NCBI GenBank assembly: GCA_011037195.1
Contig: JAAEAF010000188.1
Coordinates: 38,158 to 102,157, forward strand
DNA: 64,000 nucleotides
Direction of reading: 5' to 3'
From: Triatoma infestans
Lineage: Eukaryota; Arthropoda; Insecta; Hemiptera; Reduviidae
A program made the position numbers and the translations under genes. Shown in pieces: positions 11,733 through 26,700 of this stretch. The notes beneath the pieces are model-generated. The model saw only the letters and a list, made by a program, of their open reading frames with translations, had not been told where the DNA came from and ran no database searches. The stretch's first letter is position 1, and the number at the start of each line of letters is the position of its first letter.

Positions 11733-14700
11733 CTGAAAAATTATTAAATATTTAGAAAATTTTATAAAATGAAAAAATAATAGATTGGAATATTGTATTT
11801 ATTCAATAGAACTAAATGAAATGAAATTTGTTCATTGAAAACCTTAAAATTTATACAATATTTATAATTATCGTTATGGATAATAACAATCCAGACGTGA
11901 GCCTTTACTCCTGACTATTTAGATCTCAAAGATCTATTGTGTTTAGAAGAAATGAGCAATATATGCAAAAAATGGGCTTTCACAATGCCATAAGACATGT
12001 ACCCTCATCTCTTCCGATTTTTTGGCGTTATCTACAACAGTCACTGTTTATCAATACCCGATATATCTAGCAATCCTTCAGTCAATCTAACAAACATTCA
12101 ATGTCATAAGACCACGAAACTGCATGAATTTTTCCTTGATAAAGAGCTTCACATTTCTTTACATTGGCAACATGTTCAATATAAGATCCAGATCAATTTT
12201 CTTACATATAAGTCTTGATGTATTAAATTTAAATTAAGCATAAGATAAAGGAGAAACCAGCAGCCTCATGTGTAACTCGTTTGCCATTTTATTTCGCCAA
12301 TACTAGTTTTCTTAACACTTTAAAGAAAGCATTCCATTGAAATTTCTCTAGGAAAAAAACGATCTACTTAAAAAAATATCGTAGGATCCGTTAATATGAT
12401 GCCGTTGAAGCAGATATTCCAACCTATAAATAGTTAGTGCCTTAAGTTCAGCATTAAGTAATCCAGTTAATCCTAAGTTTCAATCCAAATAGAAACCAAA
12501 TTTTGTTAAATAAATATACTGAATGATTTCTAACAAGATAAGTTATAATATAGCTTCTAATAAAAAAAAATATTAAGAGAAGGGGTACCTGTCAAATGGT
12601 ATATTCTTTTTATTAGGGAGAATTTTTCCTCCAATATCATTTATTTATGAAATTATCCCATTTTGGAGAAATATTTATATCGAAAAATACATACGACATA
12701 AATTAATGTAATTTCTTTTGTATTCATGGAAACCTCCCTCATTGTAGATGGACAATTCCAATGCAATTTGCATGGCAAATTATGTCCAATTATTTTCAAT
12801 AGTTTCGGTGAAAAACAGACATATAAGTTTTTCACAAAAGCTCCAAAAAGTGATAACAATCGATATTAACAAATATATCAATTTTCAATTTTATTTATAC
12901 AGATTGGAAAGAACTTTAGTTCATGATTTAAACCACGGTAAGTTCCACTGTCTGCTCTTAGATGGCGCAGGCATGTTCTTTTAGCCTCAATTTTATTACA
13001 CTATTCTTCGAGCTGTGGTTACAGTTCTAGTGCCTTCTACTGTTTCTCACTTGTCTATTATGGTTTACGTTTCTTCATCAAACGCCAAAAATCGTATTTA
13101 GGCTTCTGTACTTTAACAAGCTTATTTAAATTCTTCACCTTTCATCACATGTATTGACTGGTCTGGTTTATACCATAACACAGTTTGCTTCATAATTCTC
13201 TGTTATCATTCTGTTTTCTGTAATTTAATATTTCTACCATCACCAGTTGCCTTCCGCTTCCAAATGTCCTTGCATTTCTCTCGTTCTCATCCCACCCCCC
13301 CTTTTAGTGGCGCTACAACCCAATATTTTGGGCCTTAGCCTTCTCGATTGGTTTACGCCAATCGTCCTTTACTTTTGCATTTGTTTGAAATAACTGTGTG
13401 CATCCAACTTCGCTTTGCGCATCAGAGCGCCCTTAAAACGCGAAGTCATAAATTCTATTTTAGAAAATTAAAAACAAAAATCAAATTATCTCCTATTGAT
13501 TTTTTTTATTGTTCTATAATTTTGAAATTGTATATTATTTCTTAAATACATTGTTCATAAAAAAAGAAAAAAATATTTTGTGAGGTTGAAAATATTAAGT
13601 TTAAAATAATGTTATCTTCAAAACAACATAATGAAATCAGAAAATTTAATCAAAAAGGAATTAACGTTTTTCCTTAATGAAAGATCGGTATCTATAATAG
13701 TTTTACTAACTACTGTATTTGATAAGACAAATGAATTACTGTTGCCTTAATTAACTTCTTAGCTAAAGTGTAATGCCAGTAATCAACTAATATTACTTCA
13801 ATTAAATGTTATTTGTATGCTTTCTTTAACACAACATTATGACTTCAATATGATCTAAAGTAGGTGAAGGATTCCTTATTTTTTTGAGAACGCAATTGTA
13901 CCATCACCCAAAATTCTTTGTCCCACTATCTACAATCACCCTCCTATATGGTGACTTAATTTTCTTTTCTCATTCTATACATGTATATGTATAGAATAAT
14001 GATAATTATGTTGTTATTTTATCATTAATGAAGTTAATAATAACTGAGATTAAGATTATTTACCTCACACGTATCACTATCCTGTGATCCTCCAGCACAA
14101 AGGAATCCAGGCAACAATGTGAAATACTTACCAAGTTTAGTTTTCCTTAACTTTGTCTGACATTCAGTTCTATCAATTAATGGAAGTGTTACTTTCCTTA
14201 ACGTATCTTGATATGTACCATACCTGCCTTAAATAAACAATAAAATCATAAGATCAGAATATTGGAAAAATAAATATCAGTTTTAAACATAATAAACAGA
14301 AGGATAAAGCAATCTAACAATAGCATTACATTTAATATAGTAATTAAATTTTCATAGTTAACTGTAAATTTCTCAAATCATTTTTAATTTTATATCGCTT
14401 TCTTTTATAAAAAAAAAAAAAAAAAAACAGGTATTTAATCTTTTATAAAATTAGGTTAATGATTTTGGAATGTAAATCGATAAGCTACTAACCATTTAAT
14501 TAAATGTGGAAATATTTACTGCGTTCAATGTTTACTGGAGTTTAAATAAATTAGTTGTAAGTTGTTTACGTAAGTTAGTTGTAAGTAAATATCTGGTATG
14601 AAACATTCATAAGACGTTCTCTTATTGCAGTTTACATACAGTCGGACCACAAACAAAACAGCCAGTCTAATTCGTGTGGGCACCAAAATAGAAATTTTAC

Positions 14701-17700
14701 TCTCTCCCTTGGAAAGTGAGGTTATACTTTGCAAACTTCACTTGTACTTGGCTTTGTTTACTGCTCTTTCATTTATATTTGTGGTATTGTTTTGATCTCG
14801 GCTTTGTTTATGGACTAATTACTTTTTAGGGGGGTCAATTTTAATATTTTTATTGGACTTCCACATTTTAGAGTGTTATAGTTTTGACTTTTGGCTTTAT
14901 TTTCGGACAATGGAAAGTTCTGCTACAAGCTACAAATCTATTCATTGACAGTCTACCTTATTAGTATTTCCATTCCCCTGGTTTTTATGTATTTTTTTTT
15001 TTCAGCTTCTAACTAAAATACATTCATTTTTTTCATGATTAAAAGTGTAATATTTATCATAAAAACCTACCACACATAAAGGATAAAATTATGAGGAATT
15101 TTTGTGTCTCATTTTGCATAACCAACAAAAAAAAAAAATATACTTCATAAACAACTATCAAATCTTTTTGAAATTCACTGCTACAAAATGTAAATCATGC
15201 AGGTTATATTGCCGCTTGATAGTAACAGCTGGTACTGTGGGCTAGAGTGGGGGAATAACTGCCTTGCCCCATTTTTCCTTCAGAGTAGTTTTGTCTGTGG
15301 TCCGACTATACTTATTATCGGTCAAAGTTCCTACAAATTTGGAATTTTGACTAAATTTAACTGGCTGGCCATAATATACGTATAGCTAGGTGAACAGAAA
15401 TTAAAAACGACACTTGGGAGAAGCATGACCTTGCACAGCTCCTCCATAATCCCCCTAGTATCTATCTACTCATTCGGGAGAAATGTTTAAAACACAAATT
15501 ATAGTGTCTATATAAGTGTAGTTAGGAAGGCAAGTTCAAAGAAACTCATTATCTTTATCGAGAAAATTGCTGAAACCCCCAAAAAAACTGTTCAATAAAC
15601 TCATTCTTCAAGTCAATTGATTTTCTTAAAAATCGGGAAATTTGGCAACACATTTAATTTTTGTTAATATTATATAGGTAATTTAGTATCATATAATATA
15701 TAAAGTAAAAGTAAAGTATGCCTATTTTTTCAGGCGGGCTTAACGTCCAACTACCAAATTAGGTGCCGTGGACGGGGGCGGAAATACCTACATTACTAAT
15801 AACATTTTTAATACCAATATAAAATTTAGCAGTTGTACGCGGAACTCGAACTGGGGACCTCCCATTTACAAGTCCATGCTCATAACCACTACACCAACAC
15901 CGTTCTAGGTATAACCATGGGATCTGACAGTACGTTATCTATCAAAATTCCTCAACTGGAAGTACCACTTTACTAGTTGTTTTTTTTACTTTTTTGTGAT
16001 TTTCTCAAAATGGCTCCGACGATTTTCTTCAAACATCCTATATCAACTACACATACAATAAGCTACAACTTTTATTTGAAACATTTCTCTGGGAAAATGC
16101 ATTTAAGGGCACTTGGAGGGGGGGGGTATTTTTCACTAAAGTGCCATCATAGTTGATTATACAATACTATCATCCAAACAAAATTAATTAGAAATTAATA
16201 GATATCCAAAATTCTGAGTTTTAAGAAAAGCGGAAATGCGCTTTTACTGAACGAACAGTTTTTTCAGTTTTCGACGAATTTCATTAAATTTGTTACACAA
16301 ACAACTAATTTGTCAATTATAATTTTGATTAAGAGAAAGTTGTATGAGTGTTTCACACCAGATTTGTTTGAGTTATGCTGCCTTCCTCCCCTCCCCCAAC
16401 AAACAAATCAATTTCTAACTTCATCTTCAAGAATTATAAGATAATGTAAGTTGTTCTGAATTAATTTCATCAAATTATTTACAATAACATCATGAAATAC
16501 TTACTTAATTCATTTTTACCCCAACCAGTTGCTAGACAAGTTGAACCATTTACAACTCTCTGTGCGTCAGGTGTGCATACTATATCAACAGTTTGTGATA
16601 ACTGCAGCGGTGATTCCAAGCCGATTAATGCTATATCATTGGCTAAATTTCTAGAATTAAATTCTGGATGAATTATTGTTCTAATAACATTTCTATCTTG
16701 CGGTGCGATTGGTTCAAAATTTTGTTGAATATTCCAGTCGCCAGCCCTTACGACTATCTGATTAGTGTTTATATTGCTGAAACAAATGACATTATATAGT
16801 TTATTTCGGTATGTGTAGTAAATATATTCAGAATTTTGTACTATGAAAAAAATTTGTTGAGTAATAGTCAAATGATGATTGTTCCTATTGCAAATATTAT
16901 GTTATAATGATAATTCCAAATTTGAAGAAAATCTTTAAATGGAGTGCATCTTTACTAGAATAGGTTTTTGAGTTTTTTGCAATCTTCTCTTTAAACGTTG
17001 ATAACGAATTTCTTTAACTTTGGAATACTAACTGTACGATACAAAACGTATCAGTTTTATTTGAAATATTTTTGTTCTGAAAAAATACACGATTTTTGCT
17101 GGTTCTGAGGTTAGGCATAACGTTAAATTTCACGTTTTAATAGAGTTTGTTGAACCAGCGCTGCCTTCTGGACTAAAATGTAATCACAACTGTGATCAGC
17201 TGAGTAAAATTTGTCAATTTCCTAAAATTGTGTTAACTTCAATAAGAGAAATTAACGAACGAGTCAAGTTGTTTTTTTATTTTGCAGAAAACAAAAATGC
17301 TATAAATTGAACTGTGAGAATTTTTAATTCTATATTGCAAAATGTTGAGATCAGTCTTATGAATAATAAAAAAAAACTGAAGGTGCAAAAAGATCCTTGG
17401 CTTAGTTCAACGTGACTTCAAGATGAAAATCTATGCAATACTTCTCTATTTCAAATACTACACTAAAATAGATTTTGTCAAGAAATCTTCATATTGAACA
17501 AGGTTAGTTTTAAAATAAATACTGGTTTTACTATTTTTCTTAAAACAATCTAACTTTAAATTAAATATTGTTAAAATTAACTCTAACCTAAAGTTCTCCA
17601 GTAATCTTTGGGAAGATAATCTTTTTTTTGTAATATCTCTAAGAGAAATTTTTAAATATTTTATACGACAACATAGGGATTTCACAACTCTTTTTTTTTG

Positions 17701-20700
17701 CAGTTAACATGATACTCCGTTTAGGTATTACCATCGCATCTGAATCAAAGGTTTTGGTCAAAATCGATCAACCGGAGGTGTGGAAATGGTTATTTCAGTT
17801 TTTCGCGACTTTTTTTTCTGGGAAAGCATGCCGTTAAGAATTCCCGGAAAGTACCACTTCAGTACAATGTATGGTTCTATCTTGCACCTCTTACATAATA
17901 GTTACGTATAATAAAATTTATTTCATTTTTGAAATCTGGCTTCTAAGAAGAATGCAAAAAAAAATCCCCTGGGCGAGAAAAATTCCAATACTATTCCAAA
18001 TACAATAAAATGGTCATAAAATTGTGTAACGTAGACCGCGGCACTCTGTTGAAATGCAGTAAGAAAAGAAAAATTTGAGAATTTTGGACCAGTTATATAT
18101 AACAAAAATTATGAAGTAATCTTCTTGCATTAGTGTAAAAAAAGGCTGAAGATGAAAGGTTTCCTACCTGAAGAACATTTGGGGCTAGCTGGGAATAAAT
18201 CGCTTTCTGATCTGATTAGAACAGCCCAGAATGAAGAACGAGTTAACTGATGGTGCCGAACCCTCTTATTAGGGACACGGAACTATAAGAAGTGCACCGT
18301 TAGAATTCCAAGTTTAAAGAAAATCGATTTACCAGAACTGTGATGCAAAATTGGTTTCTCAGAGATTTTAGAATTTTCTCAAAAATCGCTACAACGTTTT
18401 TATTTATACATGGAATATTAATTAGACAGACTGAAAACCCATCCTTTTCAGTTATAGACAGGGCCGTCTTATTTTGTTGGTAAATTGTGGTGGTATTCAT
18501 CGTAAAATGCTAAAATTTTATCTTTAAGGTCTTTATATGTATGATGATGGTGCATAATTGATGAACCTTTTTTTGAAAATCAGTCCGCGGAAGGGGTTCA
18601 GAAAGCCGAAAACACAAAGTTTTGTATTTGTTTTTTTTTCATTAACATAAAAGTGAAAACTTGTAATTAACATATACGTTTAACAAACGTTAATGATTAT
18701 TTCATTCATTAAACAATATTTACCATTCACAGTACTTATTTCAACTCAAACCAGCCAATAAGATTTGATTTCAATGAATTAAATTATGAATTTTCCGCTA
18801 CTAATGTCGCAAAAAATTTTTTTTTTTTTTTTATGAATAAATATAGAATTGAAATATTAATTTTTTATTGTAGTTCTAGAAATTTTTTGTATTTTCCAAA
18901 AATTTTTCGTGGCATTGTGTCTAGTGTCCTTGAGTGTCTAGTGGAAAAGAGGGCCATAGTTATTTGGTGCCCACAATGTACACACAGGTATATGTATATA
19001 AGCTATGTATAACCTACCACTTTTGTTTAACACTGAAAATGTTTTATGGGAGGTTATTAATTTATGAATTAACATCTCATCGAATCTAGGGCCGAACATT
19101 TACGGAGACAGTCGAACCAGTTACCAACATTAATTTATTATTATACTGTTTGTATTTATGTGTAACCAATTTCGAATTAAAACTATGTGTTTGGTATAAA
19201 ATCTTGTTACTTTTGAAAATACAATAAAATATTGTTTAAATTAATTTGGCGTATTTTTGTTTTTTTCTTGACTTTTCTTTACATTTAATCTGTATGGTTG
19301 AAATTATAAAACTTAAAGAAAAAGAAACTTCAACATATTTATAAGTGGGATAACCAATAAGTCGAGCAAGTCGTGTAATTTGTTTTTAAGCGATTCATAA
19401 ATTTAAAAAATTCAATATAATAGCGAAACTTTCTTTTGGAGAGATAAAATAAATTGCTTGAAAAGTAATATTAACAAAATTATGAACAGCGGTAAAGTTC
19501 AATGGGGTCAACAGACTTCTACCATCGTATATTAATTTACAAAAAAAATTACCACCAAAAGTCTCGTCAAGTCATCAAGGCGAAATGGAAATAACAAAAT
19601 ACCTCTTCCAAATTAATGTTTTTTGTACGAATTTCATGAATTATTAATGTTGTTCAGGGAAGAATTATAGTAAATCTTTTTTTTACATAAATAATAATAG
19701 TGTTTAGAATATTTTAATCAAATATTTTACTTTACAATAGTTTATAACTAACTTAATGTCGGTTCAAGGATTTAACCCTAACCTTGAATTAAAAGTATTG
19801 CACGGTATGGAAGTGTGAAGAGCTATTTCATGGTACATTGAGTATTAATGCATAGTCTAAAAATGATATTAGTTGTACAAATCAAATAAATAAAATAAAT
19901 ATCTTACTTGACACAGTGGGCAGCGGTGAGTACTACAGATGGTGTAATTAGAGCTCCGCCACACATTAAAAATGTATCATTTATTTGGCCATTATCCACA
20001 AATAATAATCTTACCATCCACGGTACTTCTCCATAAAATGTTTCCTCTGTAATGTTAATAAAAATATTTTATGAAATTTAATATGTGTTTTTATTACTAT
20101 AATGTTTTAATTTTTTTAATTTTTATTGTTTAACTAATATATTTAACAATAATTCTCACCTGGATACCCTGCAGGACCAGTAATTCTCAATGCATTATCT
20201 ATATTATTACCATCTCCAGCAAATCTTCTACGTCCACAACCGTCACCACCGCTAACAGTCGGCACGCTTGGACCTTGAACATTATTACCACTATCTGGTG
20301 TTGGTGGTTCTCTAGTTGGAATAGTGACTGTTACTGGAGTTTCAGTCCGAGCACCACCACCATCAAGAGGACCTTTTTCACTAGTACCGCCTCCATTAGT
20401 ATCATCAGGAAGTTGACAACACACTTCTATTCCTGTACACGTCTTTAACCTATTAACAATAAATAAATAATTTTCCTTTTTATTTCAGGTAATTTATAAT
20501 TTTATTTAAATCATATTCTTTTTTAAATTTTTAAATTCTTAATATTTCACTAAAAAAATACTTGTTATTCTTCTTTTTAGAATTTTTTAAAGAAAAAAAA
20601 AAAAATCTGCTGTGAAACACTCACACAACATTCTCTTACTGCAATAAACAGAATTGTAACCAAATTTTATAGTTATCATACAAAAATTTAATGAAATTCG

Positions 20701-23700
20701 TCGGTGTTTTTTTTTTTTTGAAGAAAATCACGACAACTGAAAAAAACTGCTCAGTAAAAACAAACTTCCTGTTTACTAATTTTCTTGTAAAACTCAGAAT
20801 TTTTGCAATTTATTTATTTTTAATTAATTTTGTTTAGTTTTTTTTTTTTTATTGAAAAAGGCACACTGATGGGCGGTCCTTGGGCTCTCGCGCATACCCG
20901 CCCGATTGAAGCCCTTAACCTAAATGGTGCCCGTAACGCTGAGCGTGACGCCCCGAAACAATGGAAATACAGTTAAAATTTATTTACACCCTTGCACTCT
21001 AAGCTCGTTCATTCAACCATGCACACTCTTATGCCCCTCAGTACTCAATATTCCTGGGGGAGGGGGGTACGAGAAACCCTACACCTAACCTTACGAAGTA
21101 GCCTAAAACTAAGGGTCATAACTATCCGCTAGCTCAAAACCTGCAATCATTCAACATTCACGCAATAAATTACTTTCATTCCAACCTGCAAACTACCTAC
21201 CCTAATCAGCCCCTATTGACCTATTCCATTCTCCTTTTAAATGCTTCTTCCGCAAATCGCTTAAAACCTCTGTTCGCGGCACTGTTTTCGAGCAGCAGGG
21301 GTAGACTATTATTCTCCAAAGCAACGTGGAACTCAACCTCACTCTGCAAGGGCTGACGCAAATCAGAATACAGAGGTCAATCCAACAACACGTGCTCACT
21401 TAGCTTCTCCTGTCCACATCTACAGCTCCCATACCCCACCAGACCCATCCTTGACCATTCACCATTCAACTGTCCTGTGACCAACCGTGAAACCGCATAT
21501 GACAATTCGTCGGAAACAATGCTACACCCCCCACTTAACCCCCTGCAAAAACGAGAATGTTTGCCCTCCACTTGGTAGAACTCCTCCACCTTTCGTTCCA
21601 CTCCCGCAACAATAAGATAATTTTGTTTAGATGGTAGAATTGTACAATCAACTAAGATAGCACTAAGATAGTTTAAAAAAAATCGTTGGAGTCATTTTTA
21701 AGAAAACAGCAGGAAACTAAAAAATACTTTTCAATATTAACGCAATTCCGATCCGATTTTCTTCAGACTCAGAATCAAAAACATATTTAATTCTAATTAA
21801 TATTATAATATAGATGATAGAATTGTATACAAAACTGAAATAGCACTTTAGAAGAAAACATAACCCAACCCTGATACCAAAAATGAATTTAATGAATTTT
21901 CCCAGGGAAATATTTCAATTAAAAGTTGTAGCTCTTTGTATTTGTTGTTGATATACCAAGTAAAAAAAAAATATTTGGAGTCATTTTCGAGAAAAACGGA
22001 AAAAAGTGAAAAAAAATCTATTAAGTAAAGTGGTATTTCCGGCTAAGAATTTTGACAGAAACTTACTGTAGGATCCCGTGGTGATACCTGAACGGAATAG
22101 CGGATTGTGGAATACGGATTGAACTTTCTGCGATATGGCGTTTTTGAGCTATACTGGTTCACATACATACACTCCCACCATTTTCTAAAAACCAGTTTTT
22201 TTAAATTCAGGTGACCTCAAAACTTGTATTTCCGGTGAAAACTCAATTCCTAAAATTTGACATCATCGTAATACTCGCACTTCCTATAACAGCATTAAGA
22301 GAATGTAAAAAACTAAATGAAAGAATAAGTTCCTCAGTTATGTGGATAGGATTGATTTCAAACATCGTATGAGGAAATCAAGTCGATATTAAAAAAAAAA
22401 AAAAAAAACCTTATGGCGCAACAGCCCATGAAGTGCCAAGGCTTGCCAGATGGCGATTTGAATAGGGGGGGTGTGGTAAGCACGCCGCAGTTTTCCACAC
22501 CGTTTTTAGTTCCGGTATTCGCTACCTAGGGCGCTACTAACTGTAGCTTCCCACTTCCCCGTGTAGGTCACGGGGTAGAAAAGGCCTACGATTTACCCTG
22601 CCTGTCTTAGGAGGCGACTAAAAGGGGGACCCTGCCTTGGACAAGTCGTATCTTCTAATAAGATACGTATGAGTCCTTGTGTGGAAAGTAGAATCTAAGT
22701 GTGTCACTCTTACTTCACCAACTACAGACATTTTGGCGTAGGCTTGCGGCGAAGCAATCGCCCACCCTGTGGGGTGCAATCAGCCTCTGGCTCTCCAAGT
22801 TGGGGATTCCCTCCCCCAACCCATCCTGATCCTTTCCCCTTGCAGGGTTGCCTGTAAGTATCCTGGGTTACTGAAACCTCTGTACTTGAGGCAATGGACA
22901 GGAATCAGTAGATGGACTCTCCATCTTGTGATGGAATCCATCGGGCGTGCGATCAGTCACGCTAGCTCGTTAGAGTTGAAATACTGAACTACTTTCCGAG
23001 CCAATTGCTTGCAATTGAGGTAGGATTCGTAATGGTCGTGTTTTAACCAATAACTCCAATGACCGAGGTCATGAGTCGAGCGGGAGGAGACTCGCAATAT
23101 AAAATTAATCCCGAAGCCAGCCCGCTGCTGGAAGCGCATCTGCTGGGTATGTGGGGTGTGACCACGTTGTGGGATCACTCTGCACGCTGGTTGAGCGTAT
23201 ATCTCAACCTGCCCTTAAATGGGTCAAGCGGGGAAGTGCTTCGGCACTTCTGCTATGGTCGGGCATTGTACTAAAAGTCCTTCCATGGTGGTGACATCCC
23301 CTTCTTGTTAAACGATCCTTGCAACGGGGCACGGTAAACCCAAAAGGGTAGGTACGGTCTACAAAGATCCCCCGAAGTACCAGGAGGAAAAGGGGAGTAC
23401 GGGAAGAATGTAGCTTCCCACTTTTTATCATGATGCTGTTTCAACACCGACTTTACTCTCACGGGAATCGAACTCTGAATTCTCGCACGAAAGGCGAGTG
23501 CGTTAGCCATAAGATCAACGCGTGAGAACAAATGGATATTGACAGCACTAAAATTATCTTATGAATAATTAATCTTGATTAAAAAATTATATTTTTTACT
23601 CTAACAGGCCAAAGTTCCATATAACACAATGAGATAAAGATCATATGATTTACATTGTATGCACAGCATTGCCAACACAATATATAATATTGTTATTTAA

Positions 23701-26700
23701 TTCTAGCCTTTCGAGAAGGAAAGGAAGTAATTAATCAATAATACAATAGAATTATAATGTAAATCTAACCTAGATTTGTCATCATAAACAATAGTTAATG
23801 TTAGAGTGATAAACAAGATTAATATCTATAACCACCAAGGGATTACAGGAAGATTTATGTAGAGCTTTTAAGGGTTTTCCCCACCTCCTTGAAGAATTGA
23901 AATGTTCTACGTTTACTTCTAACCTTCAAGTGTACAAAATAAACTAGGAAACAATGAAAAAAATAGTGTGTTTAAAATAAAAGAAATATTAGATTAAGGT
24001 GTTCGAAAGTTTAATAGTTTGTAACTGCGGAGATGCAATAATATGTCATTACTTTATTTTCAGATCTCTGACCAAGCCTTGTAAATCTTTTCTGTTACAA
24101 GTAACACCAAGTAATTTCCTATTTTATTGGTATAATAATAAAAAAAAGTGCATCATGAAGGTCAGAGAGCTCATGACGATCAATCATACATTTATAACTT
24201 ATTATCTACGATATTTTCTTGTATTTATTTATTTATTTTTTCCTATTGGACATACTTTTTTTGCACTTACTGGTATCCTGATTCTTATTACATTTTTAAT
24301 CATTTTTTCACGTAGTGTTATCTATAATTTGGAAATACCAAAACCTTGAATTATTCAGGGCAATTTTTATCTTTGTCTTTTTCATTTTGTCTAGTAAAAT
24401 ATTGTTATCAATTCCATATAAAATAAACTGTTATGATTTCTTCATTTTTTTTTATTTTTTGCAGATTTAGATAATTTAAAAATCGGAGGCTGAGGAGACA
24501 GTGGGTTAATTATGACATAACACAAGTCGTGTATTAAATATTGTTAGTAAATTACATAATCTTCCGACTTGGTACTGTTCAATGTCCAACTGTTCCTGTG
24601 GCCCAGTGTCTTCATTTTTCTCTCATCGCCACCATCAGGAAGGAGCATGCTTATATTTTTGCCTTTTTCCCAGCTAGAACCTTCCGTGCGGATCCAGTTG
24701 GTACTGTCATTGGGACCTTCCGAAGGTATATCATCCGCACAGTGAAGCTGGAAGAAGTGGTGACTCGCTGAAAGATTTTCTCGGGCTTACATCATCGAAG
24801 GCGACTAATAAATCAAGGCTGGTACCTATGACCACTGATAGATGGCACCACAAGGTTGGTACTTATGACTATTGTAGATGGCGCCACAGAGGCGTTCAGC
24901 AACGGAATCATAAGGCAAACATTTAATTGCAAAAAAAACGTAGGGCTAAACGATTTGAACTGGTTTATAGTTTAATGTAGGATATTATAAGTGTTAACAG
25001 GATTATAAGCAAAGGGATAAAGAGATCGTTGTGGTGGTTGGTTCCGCAGAGCTGGAAAGTATCAGAGACATTTTCCGTGGTAGCCTGCTTCATTTTGTGG
25101 TCATCGACCGGTTTCGGGCAGTGTGACAACACTGTCTGAAAAACGCATCCTGAAGATGGGCGAACGCCCGAAACCGGTCGATGACCACAAAATGAAGCAG
25201 GCTACCACGGAAAATGTCTCTGATGGATAAAGAGGTCTTTTGTAGGTTAAGGCTGTTACGTGTAAAAGAAGGTTAGGCAACACTTCCCAGAGGAGGATTT
25301 TGGATTAGATGGGGTTCAGATAGTATACTTAGTGGTCCTGTGCTATAGATAGTTTAGCAGTGGACCATAGTGGAATCAATCTAAGCGAAGCGAGGTTTAT
25401 ACATAATTAGCAATTGAAACAATGGAAATATGATTAATGAAATTATAGAAGTTGAAAATTTATTGATTTGCCAACGAAATAAAATTTAGAGTAATCGTTA
25501 TCAAAGACAATCAATTATTTCTATAATTTATTCCTTTCTCTTATTCCTGGATCGTGATAAATTTTCACGTTTGCTGGATCATTTTAAATGTGCTGGATCA
25601 TGTTTTGAAGTGCCTGAGCACGACAAAATTTTTTTTTTTTGGTAAATGATCTGTATGTACGCAGAGTGAACATAATATCTAAAAAACGAAAAATTTCCGA
25701 AAACATTGGTTATATCTGTTTAGATACCACCAACACCATAACACGTAGTTTTTTTTTTTTTTGCATTTAATTTTTTTAATTTAAGGCGTCCACTCTCAAC
25801 ATCTGTGGTCATTTGCGCCTGGAGCCTTCTCAGTGCACTGCCGGCCTCCGGATAAGTGTTCTCCCGTTACAGACAACACTGTCCATCACCGGACAGTGGG
25901 CTGTAGGGGATCCTAGGAAGAGAAAATCTAAGGGCAGCACGACTGGATTCGAACCCGTGATCTCCGCGTTGCTAGTCCAGCGCGCTACCACTGAGCTAAT
26001 CCCTTCCCTATAACACGTAGTTATCGATCAAAATATATTAACCGTAACGCGACTTTAAGTTCAAATTCAAAGTTTTTTATTTATTCTGAGGTTACTGTCC
26101 CAGAAGAATGATAAAAAAAAGAATAATATGACCTTAATAATATTTACAATAATATACGTTTCCAGTTTTAGGATAATTTAGTGGAACCAAATTTAGGATG
26201 ATTGGGGAGATAGGATTTGAAAGAAGTAGCGACATTTAAAAGGTGTTGGGAGAATGTCGGAGTTCCAGAGGTTAGTGTCACGGATTTGGAAGGATCTGGA
26301 GAAAGCAGAGGTACGGTAGGAAGTGATGTAAAGGTCGGAAGGGCGGGATATAGTGTTCCGGGAGTGCACATTGGATATGAAGGAAAGTAGCTGGAATATA
26401 TAGGAAGGTCGTTGGGTTGGACACTTTGGTATAGAAAGGAAGCAAGGAAGTTCTGGCGACGGTAACAAGGTTACTCGGTGTAAGAAATGTGAACATCTCT
26501 GAGGATCCCGAAGATAAAACGTAGGCAGCCGTTCATGAGGCGTTTGAGATTAGCCTCGGGTTCCCCAGAGAGGCACCCATATACCGAACAACCACAGTCG
26601 AAGTGGAGGAAAATTAAGAGAGGGTACTAAGAGTTGACGGGATAGTAAAGCTGTTTGAGAGTATAAATGATGTGACGGGAGATTTGGCAAGCATAGTCTT

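Larger units (their letters stand above)
14228..16504 (-). other. SPH intron 4
   Basis: Holds a weak DINE/HINE-like piece near 14,590-14,640, plus the SINE and DINE/HINE-like copies listed. Confidence 0.7.

Noticed and set aside
24000..24349. 116-codon plus-strand frame with hydrophobic segments
   Set aside because: AT-rich sequence gives Phe/Ile-rich frames by chance; no splice, start or family evidence.
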